From: Campylobacter showae CSUNSWCD
GTDB lineage: Bacteria > Campylobacterota > Campylobacteria > Campylobacterales > Campylobacteraceae
Reading direction: 5' to 3'
DNA length: 64,000 nt
Assembly: GCF_000313615.1 (NCBI RefSeq)
Contig: NZ_AMZQ01000008.1
Location: 1 to 64,000, forward strand
Shown: positions 7,481 through 17,733 of the stretch, piece by piece
How positions within the stretch are numbered: position 1 is the stretch's first letter
Layout: every line of letters begins with the position of its first letter
Position numbers and translations under genes: made by a program
Notes under the pieces: model-generated
What the model saw: only the letters and a program-made list of their open reading frames with translations
Databases searched by the model: none
Told to the model about the DNA's origin: nothing

Positions 7481-10142
7481 GCTCGGCTACAATAGCAAAG
7501 AGGTTTTAGAAAAGGCTATTGAGCTTGGGCTAAAGGTCAAAACGCACTCAAGCGGCGTTAGTCCTGAAGAAGCGGCGGCGCTATACACCTACATCCAAAC
7601 CGGCGAGATCCCCGAAGCTCTCAAGCAAAAACCCGAAAAGAAAAAACCGACCGTAAAAAAAGCGGAAGCCAAAGAGGGTAAAGAGGAAAAAGAAAGCAAG
7701 CCAAAAGAGGCTAAAAAACCAAGCGCTGCAAAAGAAGAAAAGCCTTTGCCCAAAGAAAAAGTAGAAACAAAAAATGACGAAAAATCTGAAAAAGAACAAA
7801 AAATAGCCGCTCAAAAACCTGCAGAAAAAGCGCCTGAGCCAAAAGCCCCAACAGCGTCTAAGGAGGAACCAAAAGCTCAACCTGCCGATGTCGAGCCAGC
7901 CAAACCAAAAGAGAGTTTAGCTGACGTTAGTTTACAAAAAAGGCGTGGCCTAGTCATCGTAAAAAAGAAAAAAGACGAGCAACCTGCGCCTATGGCGAGC
8001 GAGAGAAAAGAGCCTGCACCGGCGCTAAATTTGGAAAATATGTTTAAATTTAGCGACGAAAAGATCGAGCGCAAAAAGAAAAAAGAGAAAAAACCGGTCA
8101 TAGCAACCAAAAAAGACGGCGCTACAAAGATGGATCTGCTCGGCGACCGCGATATGGCCGACATCGTCATAGACGATGAGGACGTGGTTATATTGCCTGA
8201 TTTTTCCGTACGAACGCAAACTCCAGAACCTCAAAAAATAAAACAACCGGCAAATACGGGCTACAAACCGGTACTAAATACATCGGTAAGTTCATTTTTA
8301 GAGCAAGGTACTGCGCGCAGGCCTCGTAAAAAGCACAAAAAATCGCAACGCGCCGACCATAACGGCGAGGCGGTAACCTATGTCGAAATACCAAAAGAGA
8401 TCCGCCTATACGAATTTGCCGACAAGATCAACAAGCAGCCTAGCGAAATCATCGGCAAGCTCTTTATGCTCGGCATGATGACGACTAAAAACGACTTCCT
8501 GGACGAGGATGCGATAGAGATTTTGGCTGATGAGTTTGGCATAGAGGTAAACATCGTCGATACGCAAGAAGCATTTGACTACGTTAAGGCTTACGACGAA
8601 GAAGAGGAGCAGCTAGACGATGCAAATTTAACCGTCCGCGCTCCTGTTATCACCATCATGGGTCACGTCGATCACGGCAAAACATCGCTACTAGACTACA
8701 TCAGAAGCTCGCGCGTAGCAGCTGGCGAAGCAGGCGGCATCACGCAGCACGTAGGCGCCTATATGGTAAATAAAAACGGCAAAAACATTACCTTTATCGA
8801 TACTCCGGGCCACGAAGCCTTCACGGCTATGCGCGCAAGAGGCGCCAAGATCACCGATATCGTCATCATCGTGGTCGCAGCCGACGACGGCGTAAAACCG
8901 CAAACAAAAGAGGCCGTGAGTCATGCAAAAGCCGCCGGCGTACCGATCATCATCGCGATAAACAAGATGGACAAAGAGGCTGCAAACCCAGACAAAGTAA
9001 AAAGCGAGCTAGCTGAGCTAGATATCTTATCCACCGACTGGGGCGGTACGTACGAGTTCGTACCTATCTCTGCAAAGATGGGCACGGGCATAGACGATCT
9101 ACTAGAGATCGTACTCTTGCAGGCTGAAATTTTAGAGCTAAAAGCAAACGCGAAGGCAAACGCCAAAGCCGCTATAATAGAAAGCTCGCAGCAAAAAGGC
9201 CGCGGTCCAGTTGCTACGGTTATAGTAGAAAACGGCACTCTAAGAGTCGGCGATATCGTGGTCGCAGGCGTCGCATACGGTAAAATAAGAACGATAACCG
9301 ACGACCAAGGTAAAATTTTAAAAGAGATAAAACCTGGCGAATGCGGCGTTATAATGGGCCTTAGCGAGATTCCAGAAGCTGGCGAAACGCTAATAAGCGT
9401 CAAAACCGATAAAGAAGCCCGCGAATATGCACAGAAAAAAGCTGAATATCTACGCCAAAAAGAGCTCAGCAAGACTACCAAAGTAAGCCTAGAAGAGCTT
9501 AGCGAGAAGATCGCCGAGGGCGAGCTAAAATCGCTCCCTGTCATCGTAAAAGCCGACGTGGGCGGTTCGCTAGAAGCTATCAAGGCGAGCCTAGAAAAGC
9601 TTCGCAACGACGAGATAAAAGTAAATATCATCCACTCGGGCGTGGGCGGCATCACACAAAGCGACGTGGAGCTAGCCAGAGCGAGCGAAAACTCCGTAAT
9701 TTTAGGCTTTAACATTAGGCCTACCGGCGAAGTGAAAGAAAAAGCCAAAGAAAGCGGCGTCGAGATCAAAACCTACAACGTCATCTATAACCTAATTGAC
9801 GACGTCAAAGCGATCCTAAGTGGCCTAATGTCGCCTGTAATCCACGAGGAGCAGCTCGGACAAGCCCAAGTACGCCAGGTCATCAACGTTCCTAAGGTAG
9901 GTGCGATCGCAGGCTGCATGGTGACGGAGGGCACGATAAACCGCGGCGCGAAAATTCGCCTAATCAGAAACGGCGTGGTCGTACACGAGGGCACCGTAAG
10001 CTCGCTAAAACGTTTCAAGGACGACGTGAGAGAGGTAGCGCGCGGCTTTGAGTGCGGCGTAGGTATTGACGGCTATAACGACATCAGAGAAGGCGACTAC
10101 ATCGAGAGCTTTAAAGAGGTAGAGGAGCAAGCCAGCCTATGA
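7446..10142 (+). CDS. infB: Translation initiation factor IF-2
   Basis: IF-2 is the GTPase that delivers fMet-tRNA to the 30S subunit and promotes subunit joining. The 898 residues begin with the IF-2 N-terminal domain ([17 protein letters not shown]). A long low-complexity Lys/Glu/Ala/Pro linker follows (about residues 60-250). The G domain has [17 protein letters not shown] and NKMD, followed by the IF2 C-terminal domains with the [12 protein letters not shown] segment. The ATG at 7446 has AAGGAG ten bases upstream. The gene overlaps ylxR at its start and rbfA by ATGA at its end, indicating one transcription unit. Confidence 0.97.
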   Translation: MGTVRISEIANELGYNSKEVLEKAIELGLKVKTHSSGVSPEEAAALYTYIQTGEIPEALKQKPEKKKPTVKKAEAKEGKEEKESKPKEAKKPSAAKEEKPLPKEKVETKNDEKSEKEQKIAAQKPAEKAPEPKAPTASKEEPKAQPADVEPAKPKESLADVSLQKRRGLVIVKKKKDEQPAPMASERKEPAPALNLENMFKFSDEKIERKKKKEKKPVIATKKDGATKMDLLGDRDMADIVIDDEDVVILPDFSVRTQTPEPQKIKQPANTGYKPVLNTSVSSFLEQGTARRPRKKHKKSQRADHNGEAVTYVEIPKEIRLYEFADKINKQPSEIIGKLFMLGMMTTKNDFLDEDAIEILADEFGIEVNIVDTQEAFDYVKAYDEEEEQLDDANLTVRAPVITIMGHVDHGKTSLLDYIRSSRVAAGEAGGITQHVGAYMVNKNGKNITFIDTPGHEAFTAMRARGAKITDIVIIVVAADDGVKPQTKEAVSHAKAAGVPIIIAINKMDKEAANPDKVKSELAELDILSTDWGGTYEFVPISAKMGTGIDDLLEIVLLQAEILELKANAKANAKAAIIESSQQKGRGPVATVIVENGTLRVGDIVVAGVAYGKIRTITDDQGKILKEIKPGECGVIMGLSEIPEAGETLISVKTDKEAREYAQKKAEYLRQKELSKTTKVSLEELSEKIAEGELKSLPVIVKADVGGSLEAIKASLEKLRNDEIKVNIIHSGVGGITQSDVELARASENSVILGFNIRPTGEVKEKAKESGVEIKTYNVIYNLIDDVKAILSGLMSPVIHEEQLGQAQVRQVINVPKVGAIAGCMVTEGTINRGAKIRLIRNGVVVHEGTVSSLKRFKDDVREVARGFECGVGIDGYNDIREGDYIESFKEVEEQASL

Positions 10143-10510
10143 ACCCCTCGGAGATAAAGCGCCTGCGCACGCAAAGCGTACTAAAAGAGCTACTACCCGA
10201 AGCCCTATCTACGCTTGAAGACGAGCTTTTACGCGGACTTTGCGTGACCGACGTCGAGTGTAAAAAAGGCAGGTACGACGCATTCGTATATCTTGATAAA
10301 ATGATGTTTGACGAGCGCGAGCAGGCCTATATACTAGACCGCCTAAAGCGCGTATCAAAGCACCTGCAAAACCACTGCATGGCGGCTGAGGGCTGGTATA
10401 GAGCGCCGAATTTTCACTTTAAATTTGACGACAGGCTCGAGTATCAAAACCATATGGACGATTTGTTTGAAAAAATCTCAGAGGATCTAAACAAAAATGC
10501 AAAATCTTGA
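10139..10510 (+). CDS. rbfA: 30S ribosome-binding factor RbfA
   Basis: RbfA assists late 30S maturation at the 5' end of 16S rRNA. The 123-residue product starts with the family pattern ([20 protein letters not shown]) and keeps the KH-like fold layout. It overlaps infB by four bases (ATGA) and rimP by 14 bases, the classical rimP/infB/rbfA maturation cluster in its Campylobacter order. Confidence 0.9.
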   Translation: MNPSEIKRLRTQSVLKELLPEALSTLEDELLRGLCVTDVECKKGRYDAFVYLDKMMFDEREQAYILDRLKRVSKHLQNHCMAAEGWYRAPNFHFKFDDRLEYQNHMDDLFEKISEDLNKNAKS

Positions 10511-10925
10511 AAATCTGATCTCGCAGTGCGGCGTGCAGCTCTATGACGTCGAGGTCGCGAACGAAAACGGCAGAGCGATTTATAGAATCTACATCGCAAA
10601 ACCGGGCGGCGTAAATTTAGACGACTGCGAAAAGGTCTCGCGTTTGCTTTCGCCGATATTTGACGTCGAGCCGCCGCTTAGCGGAGACTACGTGCTAGAG
10701 GTTAGCTCGCCGGGCCTAGAGCGAAAGCTAGAAAAACCGAGCCATTTTATATCAAGCGTCGGCGAACTGGCTAAAATTTCAGCCGAAGTAGACGGCGAAA
10801 ACAAAAAACTAAAAGGCAAAATTTTATCCGTCGATGATGAAGAAATCTCGTTTGAAAGCGAAGGTCAAATTTTAAAAATAAAAATCGCGAATATAAAAAA
10901 GGCAAAAACCTATATCGAGTGGTAA
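10497..10925 (+). CDS. rimP: Ribosome maturation factor RimP
   Basis: RimP is needed for 30S assembly. The 142-residue protein contains the recognisable central segment YVLEVSSPGLERKLEKPSHF. Upstream is VNLDDCEKVSRLLSP, and an Sm-like C-terminal domain follows. It is the last gene of the translation run. A 295-bp AT-rich gap with a weak terminator-like hairpin separates it from accD. Confidence 0.92.
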   Translation: MQNLENLISQCGVQLYDVEVANENGRAIYRIYIAKPGGVNLDDCEKVSRLLSPIFDVEPPLSGDYVLEVSSPGLERKLEKPSHFISSVGELAKISAEVDGENKKLKGKILSVDDEEISFESEGQILKIKIANIKKAKTYIEW

Positions 10926-10940
10926 GCCGCAAATTTAAAG

Positions 10941-10977
10941 GCTCAAATTTATTGAGTTAAATTTTACAAATTTGAGC
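10941..10977 (+). terminator. Possible terminator hairpin after rimP
   Basis: The arms GCTCAAATTT (10941-10950) and AAATTTGAGC (10968-10977) are perfect complements around a 17-nt loop, starting 15 bases after the rimP stop. A TCTTTAAATTT tract follows, so termination would be weak. The rest of the gap to 11180 shows repeated AAATTTA/CAAATTT words and no credible reading frame. Confidence 0.45.
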
Positions 10978-11187
10978 TCTTTAAATTTACATTTCCAGGC
11001 TTAAACATACCACAGTCAAATCTCTCAAATTTAACCTCAAATTTACAAACTGCCTCCGCGTAAATTTAAAATTTCCACGGAAAGCATAAAAATAATAGCG
11101 CAAATTTACGCGATTATACCCGCCTATTCTCAAGAGCGCGCAGCGTAAATTTAATACCCGACTAGCAAAACATAAGCTAACTTTGGC

Positions 11188-11193
11188 TATAAT
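11188..11193 (+). promoter_or_regulatory. -10 box of the accD operon promoter
   Basis: TATAAT within CTTTGGCTATAATCC, 28 bp before the accD ATG. The TTTGGC-TATAAT form is identical to the box before flhB (38455) and is the clearest vegetative promoter type in the window. Confidence 0.7.
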
Positions 11194-11220
11194 CCCTAAA
11201 TTTTTTAAAAAGTAGGAACC

Positions 11221-12114
11221 ATGAGCTTTTTAGATATTTTTTCCAAAATAAGAAAGCAACAATCCACTCCTAGCGAGGCTCCGGCGCACTGGATCAAATG
11301 CGACAGCTGTCACTCGCTGATGTATTACAAAGAGGTCGAAGCAAATTTTAACGTCTGTCCAAAGTGCGGTTTTCACATGAGATTAGCCGCCGATAAGAGG
11401 ATAGCGATGATCTGCGACGAGGGCAGTTTCGTCGAGCTTGATACCAAACTAAAGCCCGTCGATCCGATCAAATTCGTCGATAAAAAATCCTATAAAAAAC
11501 GCATAAGCGAAAACGAGGAAAAAACGGGCAGAAGCTCGGCCGTGATCTGCGGCGAGGCCAAGATCGACGGCATGAACGTGCAGCTGGCGGTTTTTGATTT
11601 TAGCTTTATGGGCGGGTCTTTAGGCTCGGTAGAGGGCGAAAAGATCGTGCGCGCCGTAAAAAGATCGCTCGATAAAAAACAGCCTCTCATCATCGTTTCG
11701 GCTTCGGGCGGAGCGAGGATGCAGGAGAGTACGTTTTCGTTGATGCAGATGTCAAAAACTTCCGCCGCGCTAAAGCTGCTTGACGAGGCTAAGGTGCCCT
11801 ATATATCGGTTCTAACCGATCCTACGATGGGCGGAGTTAGTGCGTCTTTTGCGTGGCTGGGCGACGTCATCATCGCAGAGCCGGGCGCTCTCATCGGCTT
11901 TGCCGGACAGCGCGTTATCAAACAAACCATCGGAGCCGATCTGCCTGAGGGCTTTCAAAGATCTGAGTTTTTGCTAGAGCACGGGCTGATCGATGCCATA
12001 GTCGAGCGAAAAGAGCATAAGCAGTTTTTAAGCGATATGATAAGGCTGCTCTCAAACAACCCGGCCTATGCCGCTAAGCAGCCTAGCGCTCAAAACTTGA
12101 ACGACGAGGAATAA
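11221..12114 (+). CDS. accD: Acetyl-CoA carboxylase carboxyltransferase subunit beta
   Basis: AccD, with AccA, transfers the carboxyl group from biotin to acetyl-CoA to give malonyl-CoA for fatty acid synthesis. The 297-residue protein has the N-terminal four-cysteine zinc ribbon (CDSC...CPKC). The crotonase-like core contains [24 protein letters not shown] and the late [18 protein letters not shown] segment. It is the first gene of a run accD-rlmH-dksA-membrane protein-dus, the same order as in C. jejuni. Confidence 0.95.
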   Translation: MSFLDIFSKIRKQQSTPSEAPAHWIKCDSCHSLMYYKEVEANFNVCPKCGFHMRLAADKRIAMICDEGSFVELDTKLKPVDPIKFVDKKSYKKRISENEEKTGRSSAVICGEAKIDGMNVQLAVFDFSFMGGSLGSVEGEKIVRAVKRSLDKKQPLIIVSASGGARMQESTFSLMQMSKTSAALKLLDEAKVPYISVLTDPTMGGVSASFAWLGDVIIAEPGALIGFAGQRVIKQTIGADLPEGFQRSEFLLEHGLIDAIVERKEHKQFLSDMIRLLSNNPAYAAKQPSAQNLNDEE

Positions 12115-12116
12115 AT

Positions 12117-12572
12117 TTGGAAATTTCCGTGTTTTGCATTCAAAAATCAAAACGTGAAAATTTTGAAAACGAGATCAAAGAGTACGCGAAGATGTCGTCA
12201 AAATTTGCCAAAATTTCAGACGTCGTTATATTTAACGACAAGATTGCCAAAGCCCAAAGCAAGGGGCGAGAAGAGGCACTAAAAGCCTACGACGAGGTTT
12301 ATGAACCAAATTTAAACGGCTTTTGCGTGGCGCTTGACGAAGTAGGTCGCGAATTTAACAGCGAAGAGTTTGCCAAACTCATCTCGGATAAGGCTCAAAT
12401 TTCGTTTTTTATCGGCGGAGCTTACGGGCTGAGCCAAAATTTTAAACAAAAAACCGACGCCGTCGTTAGCCTCAGCCGCATGACGATGGCGCACAAGATC
12501 GCCAAACTTATGCTTCACGAGCAGATTTTCAGAGCTCTTTGCATAAACGCGAACCACCCATACCACAAATAA
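12117..12572 (+). CDS. rlmH: 23S rRNA (pseudouridine1915-N3)-methyltransferase RlmH
   Basis: RlmH methylates pseudouridine 1915 in 23S rRNA using S-adenosylmethionine. The 151-residue SPOUT protein keeps [10 protein letters not shown], the SAM-binding knot motif, and a C-terminal [11 protein letters not shown]...HPYHK ending typical of the family. The start is TTG 12117, two bases after the accD stop, with GAGGA just upstream inside accD. This indicates translational coupling. Confidence 0.92.
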   Translation: MEISVFCIQKSKRENFENEIKEYAKMSSKFAKISDVVIFNDKIAKAQSKGREEALKAYDEVYEPNLNGFCVALDEVGREFNSEEFAKLISDKAQISFFIGGAYGLSQNFKQKTDAVVSLSRMTMAHKIAKLMLHEQIFRALCINANHPYHK

Positions 12573-12581
12573 AGGAAAAAA

Positions 12582-12935
12582 ATGCGCAAAAGCGACCTGG
12601 AGCAGTTTAAGGCACTTTTACTGGAGCGAAAAGCACAGATAACTAAAAATATTTTAGACTCGTCAAACGAGATGGCAGGGCTACGCCAAAGTGGCGTTAG
12701 CGACGAGTTTGATATCGCCTCCGTAAACGCCGATCAGCTCATAGAGCAATCAGTCAGCGCTCAGCAAAGACAAGAACTAGCCGAGATCGATGTCTCGCTG
12801 CGAAAGATCGCCGACAAAACCTACGGCATCTGCGAGATGTGCGAGGAAGATATCGGACTGGCGCGTTTGCGCGTCAAACCGCACGCAAAATACTGCATCA
12901 CCTGCCGTGAGATAGTGGAAAAAACCGCAAAATAG
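12582..12935 (+). CDS. dksA: DksA/TraR-type zinc-finger regulator
   Basis: DksA-like proteins bind in the RNA polymerase secondary channel and alter promoter choice, often with ppGpp. The 117-residue protein has the C4 zinc finger CEMCEEDIGLARLRVKPHA followed by YCITC near the C-terminus. The N-terminal helices contain a coiled-coil-like hairpin. AAAGGA precedes the ATG. It matches the short DksA-like protein found at this position in C. jejuni. Confidence 0.9.
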   Translation: MRKSDLEQFKALLLERKAQITKNILDSSNEMAGLRQSGVSDEFDIASVNADQLIEQSVSAQQRQELAEIDVSLRKIADKTYGICEMCEEDIGLARLRVKPHAKYCITCREIVEKTAK

Positions 12936-12944
12936 GGGTACGCC

Positions 12945-13982
12945 ATGCAAATCAAACGTTTTATAGCTTGCGCCGTGCTTTATCTGGTCGTAGTCGGCGC
13001 GATCGTTTATCTTTTTGAGGGCGGCTCTTACGAGCTTCATCTTAAATTTGCCTTTTTAGGCAGCGACATCGAGTATACGTTAAATTTACCAATCGCCGTC
13101 TGGATGATACTACCGCCTGCGATTTTGACGATATTTTGCGTGCTTCACATGGCCTATCACGGGTTTAAATTTTACGCCTTTAAACGCAAAATTTCACACG
13201 ATGAGAAATTTTATAGAGATCTAGGTAAGGAAATTTTGCTAGGACTTGATACAAACAAAGACTTTAAAACGAACTTTTATAAAGTCCCGTCCCAGATAGC
13301 CAGAGTCCTCTCGCCGTGGGATAGATACAAGGAAGCAAATATCGAGGGCGAGGAGCTACAAAACGTCCTAGACACGGTGCGCACGGTCAAAAACGGCGAA
13401 GTCGCCGACCTAAAGAAATTTAAGCTGCCTAAGGACAATCCGCTCTTTATCAAAAACGAGCTAAACAAAATAGCAAATTTGGACGGATACTATCTAGAAA
13501 CGCTTAAAAAACCTATGGGCGATCAGGGTGAAATAGTCCGCGAAGCAAGGAAAAAGCTAATAAATTTAGGCTCGCTCGCCGATATCAAAAAATTTGCTCC
13601 AGATCTGGACGAAAAAGAGATCATGACTCTTATCGCCCGCTTTGCCAAAGACGAGATTAATTTGAGCAACGACGAGATTTTGGAGCTGTTAAATTCGGAT
13701 AAAATTTCAAAAGACAGCTTTGGTATCAGCGCCGCGACGCTAAAAAGCAAAATCGCTCCGGACGCCGTCATCGGCATATTCGAGCGCCTCAAAAACGAAC
13801 GCCAAGAGGCGCAGGAAGCATACGTCTATCTGCTGTTTGAGTTTGAGATGCTCGAGCGCGCGCAGGAAGTTTTGTCGGGCCTTGAAGCCGGCGAATATCA
13901 AAATTTCCGCACCCTGCTCTACCTCAGACAAAACGGCAAAAACGTCCCGACCGATCTATTTTTCAAGCACGCCCATTGCTGA
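12945..13982 (+). CDS. Conserved membrane protein of unknown function
   Basis: I do not recognise a named family. The 345-residue protein has two N-terminal membrane segments (about residues 5-25 and 48-68) flanking a short periplasmic stretch. A long, charged, mostly helical cytoplasmic domain follows, with many Lys/Glu/Asp and Leu residues. It sits between dksA and dus, where C. jejuni also carries an integral membrane protein of similar layout, so it is an old Campylobacter gene. The gene overlaps dus by seven bases. Confidence 0.75.
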   Translation: MQIKRFIACAVLYLVVVGAIVYLFEGGSYELHLKFAFLGSDIEYTLNLPIAVWMILPPAILTIFCVLHMAYHGFKFYAFKRKISHDEKFYRDLGKEILLGLDTNKDFKTNFYKVPSQIARVLSPWDRYKEANIEGEELQNVLDTVRTVKNGEVADLKKFKLPKDNPLFIKNELNKIANLDGYYLETLKKPMGDQGEIVREARKKLINLGSLADIKKFAPDLDEKEIMTLIARFAKDEINLSNDEILELLNSDKISKDSFGISAATLKSKIAPDAVIGIFERLKNERQEAQEAYVYLLFEFEMLERAQEVLSGLEAGEYQNFRTLLYLRQNGKNVPTDLFFKHAHC

Positions 13983-14896
13983 TAGATTTTTCAAAAAAGC
14001 CGCTTTTTCTAGCTCCGTTAGCAGGCTTTTCGGACCTGCCGCTTAGAAGCGTGGTCAAGCAGTTTGGCTGCGACGTGACTGTAAGCGAGATGATAAGCGC
14101 AAACGCCCTAGTTTACGAAGGTAGTAAAACGCTTGAGATGCTCAAAAAATCGTCTCTTGAAACACCATATATCGTGCAGATCGCTGGAAGCGACGCAGAC
14201 ATCGTAAAAAAAGCGGTTGAGATTTTAAACGGTATCGAGGGTATCGACGGCATCGATCTAAACTGCGGCTGCCCCGTACCAAAAGTCGTCAAACAGTCCG
14301 CAGGCTCGGCACTGTTAAAAGATATCTCAAATCTAAAACGCATCGTAGAAACCATCAAAAAAACCTCAAACAAGCAAATGACTAGCGTCAAACTACGCCT
14401 AGGTTTTGATGAGAAAATCCCTGAAATTTTAGCCATCGCCGCGCAGGATGCCGGAGCGGACTACATCGCATTTCACGGGCGCACGAGAGCGGGCGGCTAC
14501 ACGGCCGCGGTAGATTACGCCGCGATAGGCCGAGCTAAAGAGGCGGTAAGCATCCCAGTCATCGCAAACGGCGACATCTCGCCGGAAAATGCTGCCCAGG
14601 TGTTAAATTTAACCAACGCCGACGCGCTAATGATAGGACGCGCCTGCATCGGCAAGCCGTGGGTTTTCCACGAGATCAAAACGGGCGAGAGTATTGACGC
14701 GGCGACGAAAAAGGCGATCATCTTGGCGCATTTTGACGCGATGATTGAGCACTACGGCGAGCACGGAGCGGCGATCTTTCGCAAGCACCTACACCGCTAC
14801 TCCAAAGGCATCGATGGCGCCAGCGCCTTTCGCGACGAGATAAATCACATCGCTGAGCCAAGCATCCTGCGCCAAAAAATCCAAACATTTTTCTAA
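13976..14896 (+). CDS. dus: tRNA-dihydrouridine synthase
   Basis: Dus enzymes reduce specific uridines in tRNA to dihydrouridine using FMN and NADPH. The 306-residue TIM-barrel protein shows LAPLAGFSDLPLR at the N-terminus. The catalytic-cysteine motif LNCGCPVPKV, the FHGRTRAGGYT phosphate-binding region and IGRACIGKPWVF are also present. It resembles the DusB branch, but the exact target site is not readable from sequence. The start is TTG 13976, overlapping the upstream gene. Confidence 0.9.
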   Translation: MLIDFSKKPLFLAPLAGFSDLPLRSVVKQFGCDVTVSEMISANALVYEGSKTLEMLKKSSLETPYIVQIAGSDADIVKKAVEILNGIEGIDGIDLNCGCPVPKVVKQSAGSALLKDISNLKRIVETIKKTSNKQMTSVKLRLGFDEKIPEILAIAAQDAGADYIAFHGRTRAGGYTAAVDYAAIGRAKEAVSIPVIANGDISPENAAQVLNLTNADALMIGRACIGKPWVFHEIKTGESIDAATKKAIILAHFDAMIEHYGEHGAAIFRKHLHRYSKGIDGASAFRDEINHIAEPSILRQKIQTFF

Positions 14897-14898
14897 CC

Positions 14899-15513
14899 AT
14901 GCAAGGCTACATCCTGCACACGCAAAAAGTGCGCGACGAGGACCTGCTCGTCTACATCCTCACGCCCTCGCTGCTAGTCAAATCCTACCGCTTCTACGGC
15001 GCGCGCCACTCAAACGTCCTGCAAGGCTACAAGATCGACTTCGAGCTCGAAGGCGGCGAAAACTTCCTCCCGCACCTGCGCAGCGTCCTACACCTAGGCT
15101 ACCGCTGGCTACTCTCGCGCGAGCGACTGCTCGTGTGGCAGCAGTTTATGCGCCTACTCTACGCGCACCTGCGAGACGTCGAGCAGATAGACGAGGTGTA
15201 CTTTCGCGAGCTCGAGCTTTGCGCCTCGCGCTTTGACAGAGGCGCTCCCAAACGCCTACTCATCGAGAGCTACGTGCGCATTTTAGAGGCTGAGGGCAGG
15301 CTACATGACGAGCTTTTTTGCTTTATCTGCGACGAACCCGTGGAGGATAGCGTGGCGATAGCCAGGAGCTTTTTACCCGCTCACGAGCACTGCGCCACGC
15401 AAAAGGGTTTTGAGATAGAAAAGATAAAAATGCTCTTTAGTGAACGCTCTACGTTGCTGCTTGACGATGACGAGATAGACGCGCTCTACTCTATTTTGCT
15501 TCAGGGGCTTTGA
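14899..15513 (+). CDS. recO: DNA recombination/repair protein RecO (epsilonproteobacterial type)
   Basis: RecO loads RecA onto SSB-coated DNA with RecR. The 204-residue protein starts with an OB-fold-like segment (MQGYILHTQKVRDEDLLVYI), followed by helices. A four-cysteine-type pair (CFIC ... HEHC) lies near residues 138-163. It is shorter than E. coli RecO (about 240), as is usual in this class. It begins two bases after dus, so it is probably co-transcribed. Confidence 0.8.
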   Translation: MQGYILHTQKVRDEDLLVYILTPSLLVKSYRFYGARHSNVLQGYKIDFELEGGENFLPHLRSVLHLGYRWLLSRERLLVWQQFMRLLYAHLRDVEQIDEVYFRELELCASRFDRGAPKRLLIESYVRILEAEGRLHDELFCFICDEPVEDSVAIARSFLPAHEHCATQKGFEIEKIKMLFSERSTLLLDDDEIDALYSILLQGL

Positions 15514-15703
15514 TCAAATTTGGCGTTTCAAATTTGACTTGCCAGAGTTTGCTTTTAAATTTAACCCGCTCAAATTTTATGCGGACGGATCTCGCCGCGC
15601 CCTGCTCCCGATATCTTAAATTTATCGGCTCAAATTTCATCAAATTTACCGCCTCTTTACCAGCTTTTAGTTAAAATTTCGCAAATTTGACTTAAGGGAT
15701 AAA

Positions 15704-16857
15704 TTGAAGAAATTCGCACTCGGCTTTACCGCTCTTTTCCTTGCCGTTTTCGTAAATTTCCTTTACGAAAAGCTGTCTCGCCCTACTCATTTTACCGTCA
15801 CTCCCAATACTAAAATAGACCTAAACTCCGAGCTAGCCAAATACGTAACGCAAGAGGAGATAGACGACTTTGGTTTTAGATACTGGGATATAGACGAATA
15901 CGAGGAAAACAACGCCACCCTTAACGCTTTAAGAAATTTGCTGAGGCTAAAAGATACGGATAAGATTTTAAATTTTATGACAAGAAACGGGCTTAGCGCC
16001 GACGTAAAGATGAAGGCAGGCACGACGCCGCTGATGTACGCTAGCTTTTACGACGACGAAACCACAGCAAAAAGACTCATGGAGATGGGCGCGGACGCTC
16101 ATGCGAAAGATAACTACAAACTCTCGCCCCTGGCCTACGCCATAGAAAACAACTCTACAAAGACCGTTAAGCTCTTACTTGATAGCGGGGTTAAATTTAG
16201 CAATAAAGAAAAAATTCAAAGATATTTAAAAGCGCCCCAAAACGATAGGATAAAAAGCTTGACTATAGACGGAGATAATATATTTGTAGAGTACGAAGTA
16301 AAATACGGTCAGAAAAACGAAGGCTCAAAAGGCTGGATATTGCCTTTTGATTATATTACCTTTGGCAACTTTACCGAGATGCTACAAATACTATTTAGTA
16401 TGGGTATTTTGACGAGAACGGCAACTATTTTAAAGATATGGAATATATGCCAAACTACGAACCTATGCTAAATTTACTACTAGACAACAACGTTTCGGGG
16501 CAACCTACTAGCGAGGAGTTGAAAGAGGCGTATAAAAAGTGCCATGATACTTATATATGGTATAAAATAAGATGGATAGACGAAGAAAATATAAATAAAA
16601 AAAGGCCATTTTATGTAGATATGCCAATAAAAAATTTAGAAAAATATTGCACCGAGCCTGATGGAACCTTTCAAGACGTACGAACATTTATGTCGTGGAC
16701 AAACGAGCAAAAAAAGATGGATGCAATAATACGCATAGGAGATACGGCTAAGGTGATCTATATCGACGCCAACATAAGTAGTCAAGACAAAGAAAAATTA
16801 ATATCTAATAAACTAATCCAAAAATTAAGGAGCAAAGATGCCGCAGAGCGACGATGA
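15704..16857 (+). pseudogene. Ankyrin-repeat protein gene, frameshifted
   Basis: The first frame (TTG 15704, RBS AAGGG) encodes an N-terminal membrane anchor and about two ankyrin repeats (TPLMYASFYDDETTAKRLME and SPLAYAIENNSTKTVKLLLD). It then continues to MLQILFSMGI, runs into unrelated codons and stops at 16471. From 16411 the next frame reads DENGNYFKDMEYMPNYEPML and continues to 16857. One missing T in the T4 run 16407-16410 explains the break: with one T added the gene is exactly 1155 bp (384 residues). It may be a real decayed or phase-variable gene, or a sequencing error. Ankyrin proteins mediate protein contacts; the partner is unknown. Confidence 0.8.
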
Positions 16858-16917
16858 TAGATCGCTATATAGCGCAGTGAAGGGCGTCGGACAAATTTGC
16901 TCCGACCGGCAAAAGTC

Positions 16918-16945
16918 AAATTTGACCGAAAGAGCGGTCAAATTT
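16918..16945. terminator. Perfect hairpin between convergent genes
   Basis: AAATTTGACCG (16918-16928) and CGGTCAAATTT (16935-16945) form an 11-bp stem with a 6-nt loop in the gap between the plus-strand ankyrin gene and the minus-strand ttcA-like gene. There is no long U run on either side, so a bidirectional terminator role is inferred from position. Confidence 0.5.
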
Positions 16946-16965
16946 AAGCTAAATTTGACGAGTCC

Positions 16966-17733
16966 TCACTCCTCGTCGGTCAAATTTTGTGCCCCGGCGG
17001 CGAAAAACGTATCGCTGTGGATATTTTCAAATGCGGCCTTTAGCGAGATGAAAAGCTTTGGATTTTGCTTTTCCAAATTTGCCAAAAGCTCTTTGGTTTC
17101 GGCTCTAGCGTGAGGCATCTTGATATCAAATCGCATCGCAGGACACGCCTCGTCGCCGATAACCGTAAGTCCGTTTCGCACGGCGTTTTCGCGTAGTTGC
17201 CTTTCGCGCACGAATATAAACGGCCTGATAACCTCGATACCGTTTGCCGCGACGTATTTTGGAGCAAGCGTTCGTAGCGCGCCGTTATAGGTAAAATTCA
17301 TAAAAAAGCTCTCGACCGCGTCATCGAGGTGATGGGCGATGGCTAGCTTGTTAAAGCCGTGCTCAAGCGCGTAGGTGTAGAGATAGCCGCGCCTCATACG
17401 CGAGAAAAAGCTGCAAAAGCTGGAGTTTTTGCGGATCTTGTCCTTAGATATCTCAAAGATCGAGCTGTCGATCACGTCGTGCTCGATGCCGTGCTCGGCG
17501 CAGTGGCGCGTGAGGTAGGCGTAGTCCTCGCCCATACCGTAGCTTAGCGTCACAGCCTTAAACTCAAATTTTTCGGGCGTGACGTTTTGCATGTGTTTTA
17601 GTACGTGCGCGAGCGCGAGGCTGTCCTTGCCGCCGCTAAGACCGAGCAAAATTTTATCCCCGCCGCACACCATGCGGTATCTGGCGTTGGTCTGCCCAAC
17701 CTGGCGCAGCAGCCGCTTGCTAAGCTCTATCAT
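16966..17733 (-). CDS. ttcA: TtcA-like PP-loop tRNA thiolation enzyme
   Basis: TtcA adds sulfur to C32 of certain tRNAs using ATP and a [4Fe-4S] cluster. The 255-residue protein has the PP-loop SGGKDS (about residues 34-39) and HHLDDAVESFFMN, both diagnostic. In E. coli TtcA a CxxC pair precedes the SRLRRG motif; here the same place reads CSFFSRMRRG, so the second cysteine is phenylalanine. Another cysteine occurs in EACPAMRFD. Whether this form binds a normal cluster is uncertain. It overlaps mtnN by ATGA and ends the long minus-strand run. Confidence 0.8.
   Translation of the reverse strand: MIELSKRLLRQVGQTNARYRMVCGGDKILLGLSGGKDSLALAHVLKHMQNVTPEKFEFKAVTLSYGMGEDYAYLTRHCAEHGIEHDVIDSSIFEISKDKIRKNSSFCSFFSRMRRGYLYTYALEHGFNKLAIAHHLDDAVESFFMNFTYNGALRTLAPKYVAANGIEVIRPFIFVRERQLRENAVRNGLTVIGDEACPAMRFDIKMPHARAETKELLANLEKQNPKLFISLKAAFENIHSDTFFAAGAQNLTDEE

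Noticed and set aside
8921-9769. 282-codon minus-strand open frame inside infB
   Set aside because: It is antisense to a fully conserved IF-2 G domain, Ser/Phe-rich as typical of a shadow frame, and has no family match.
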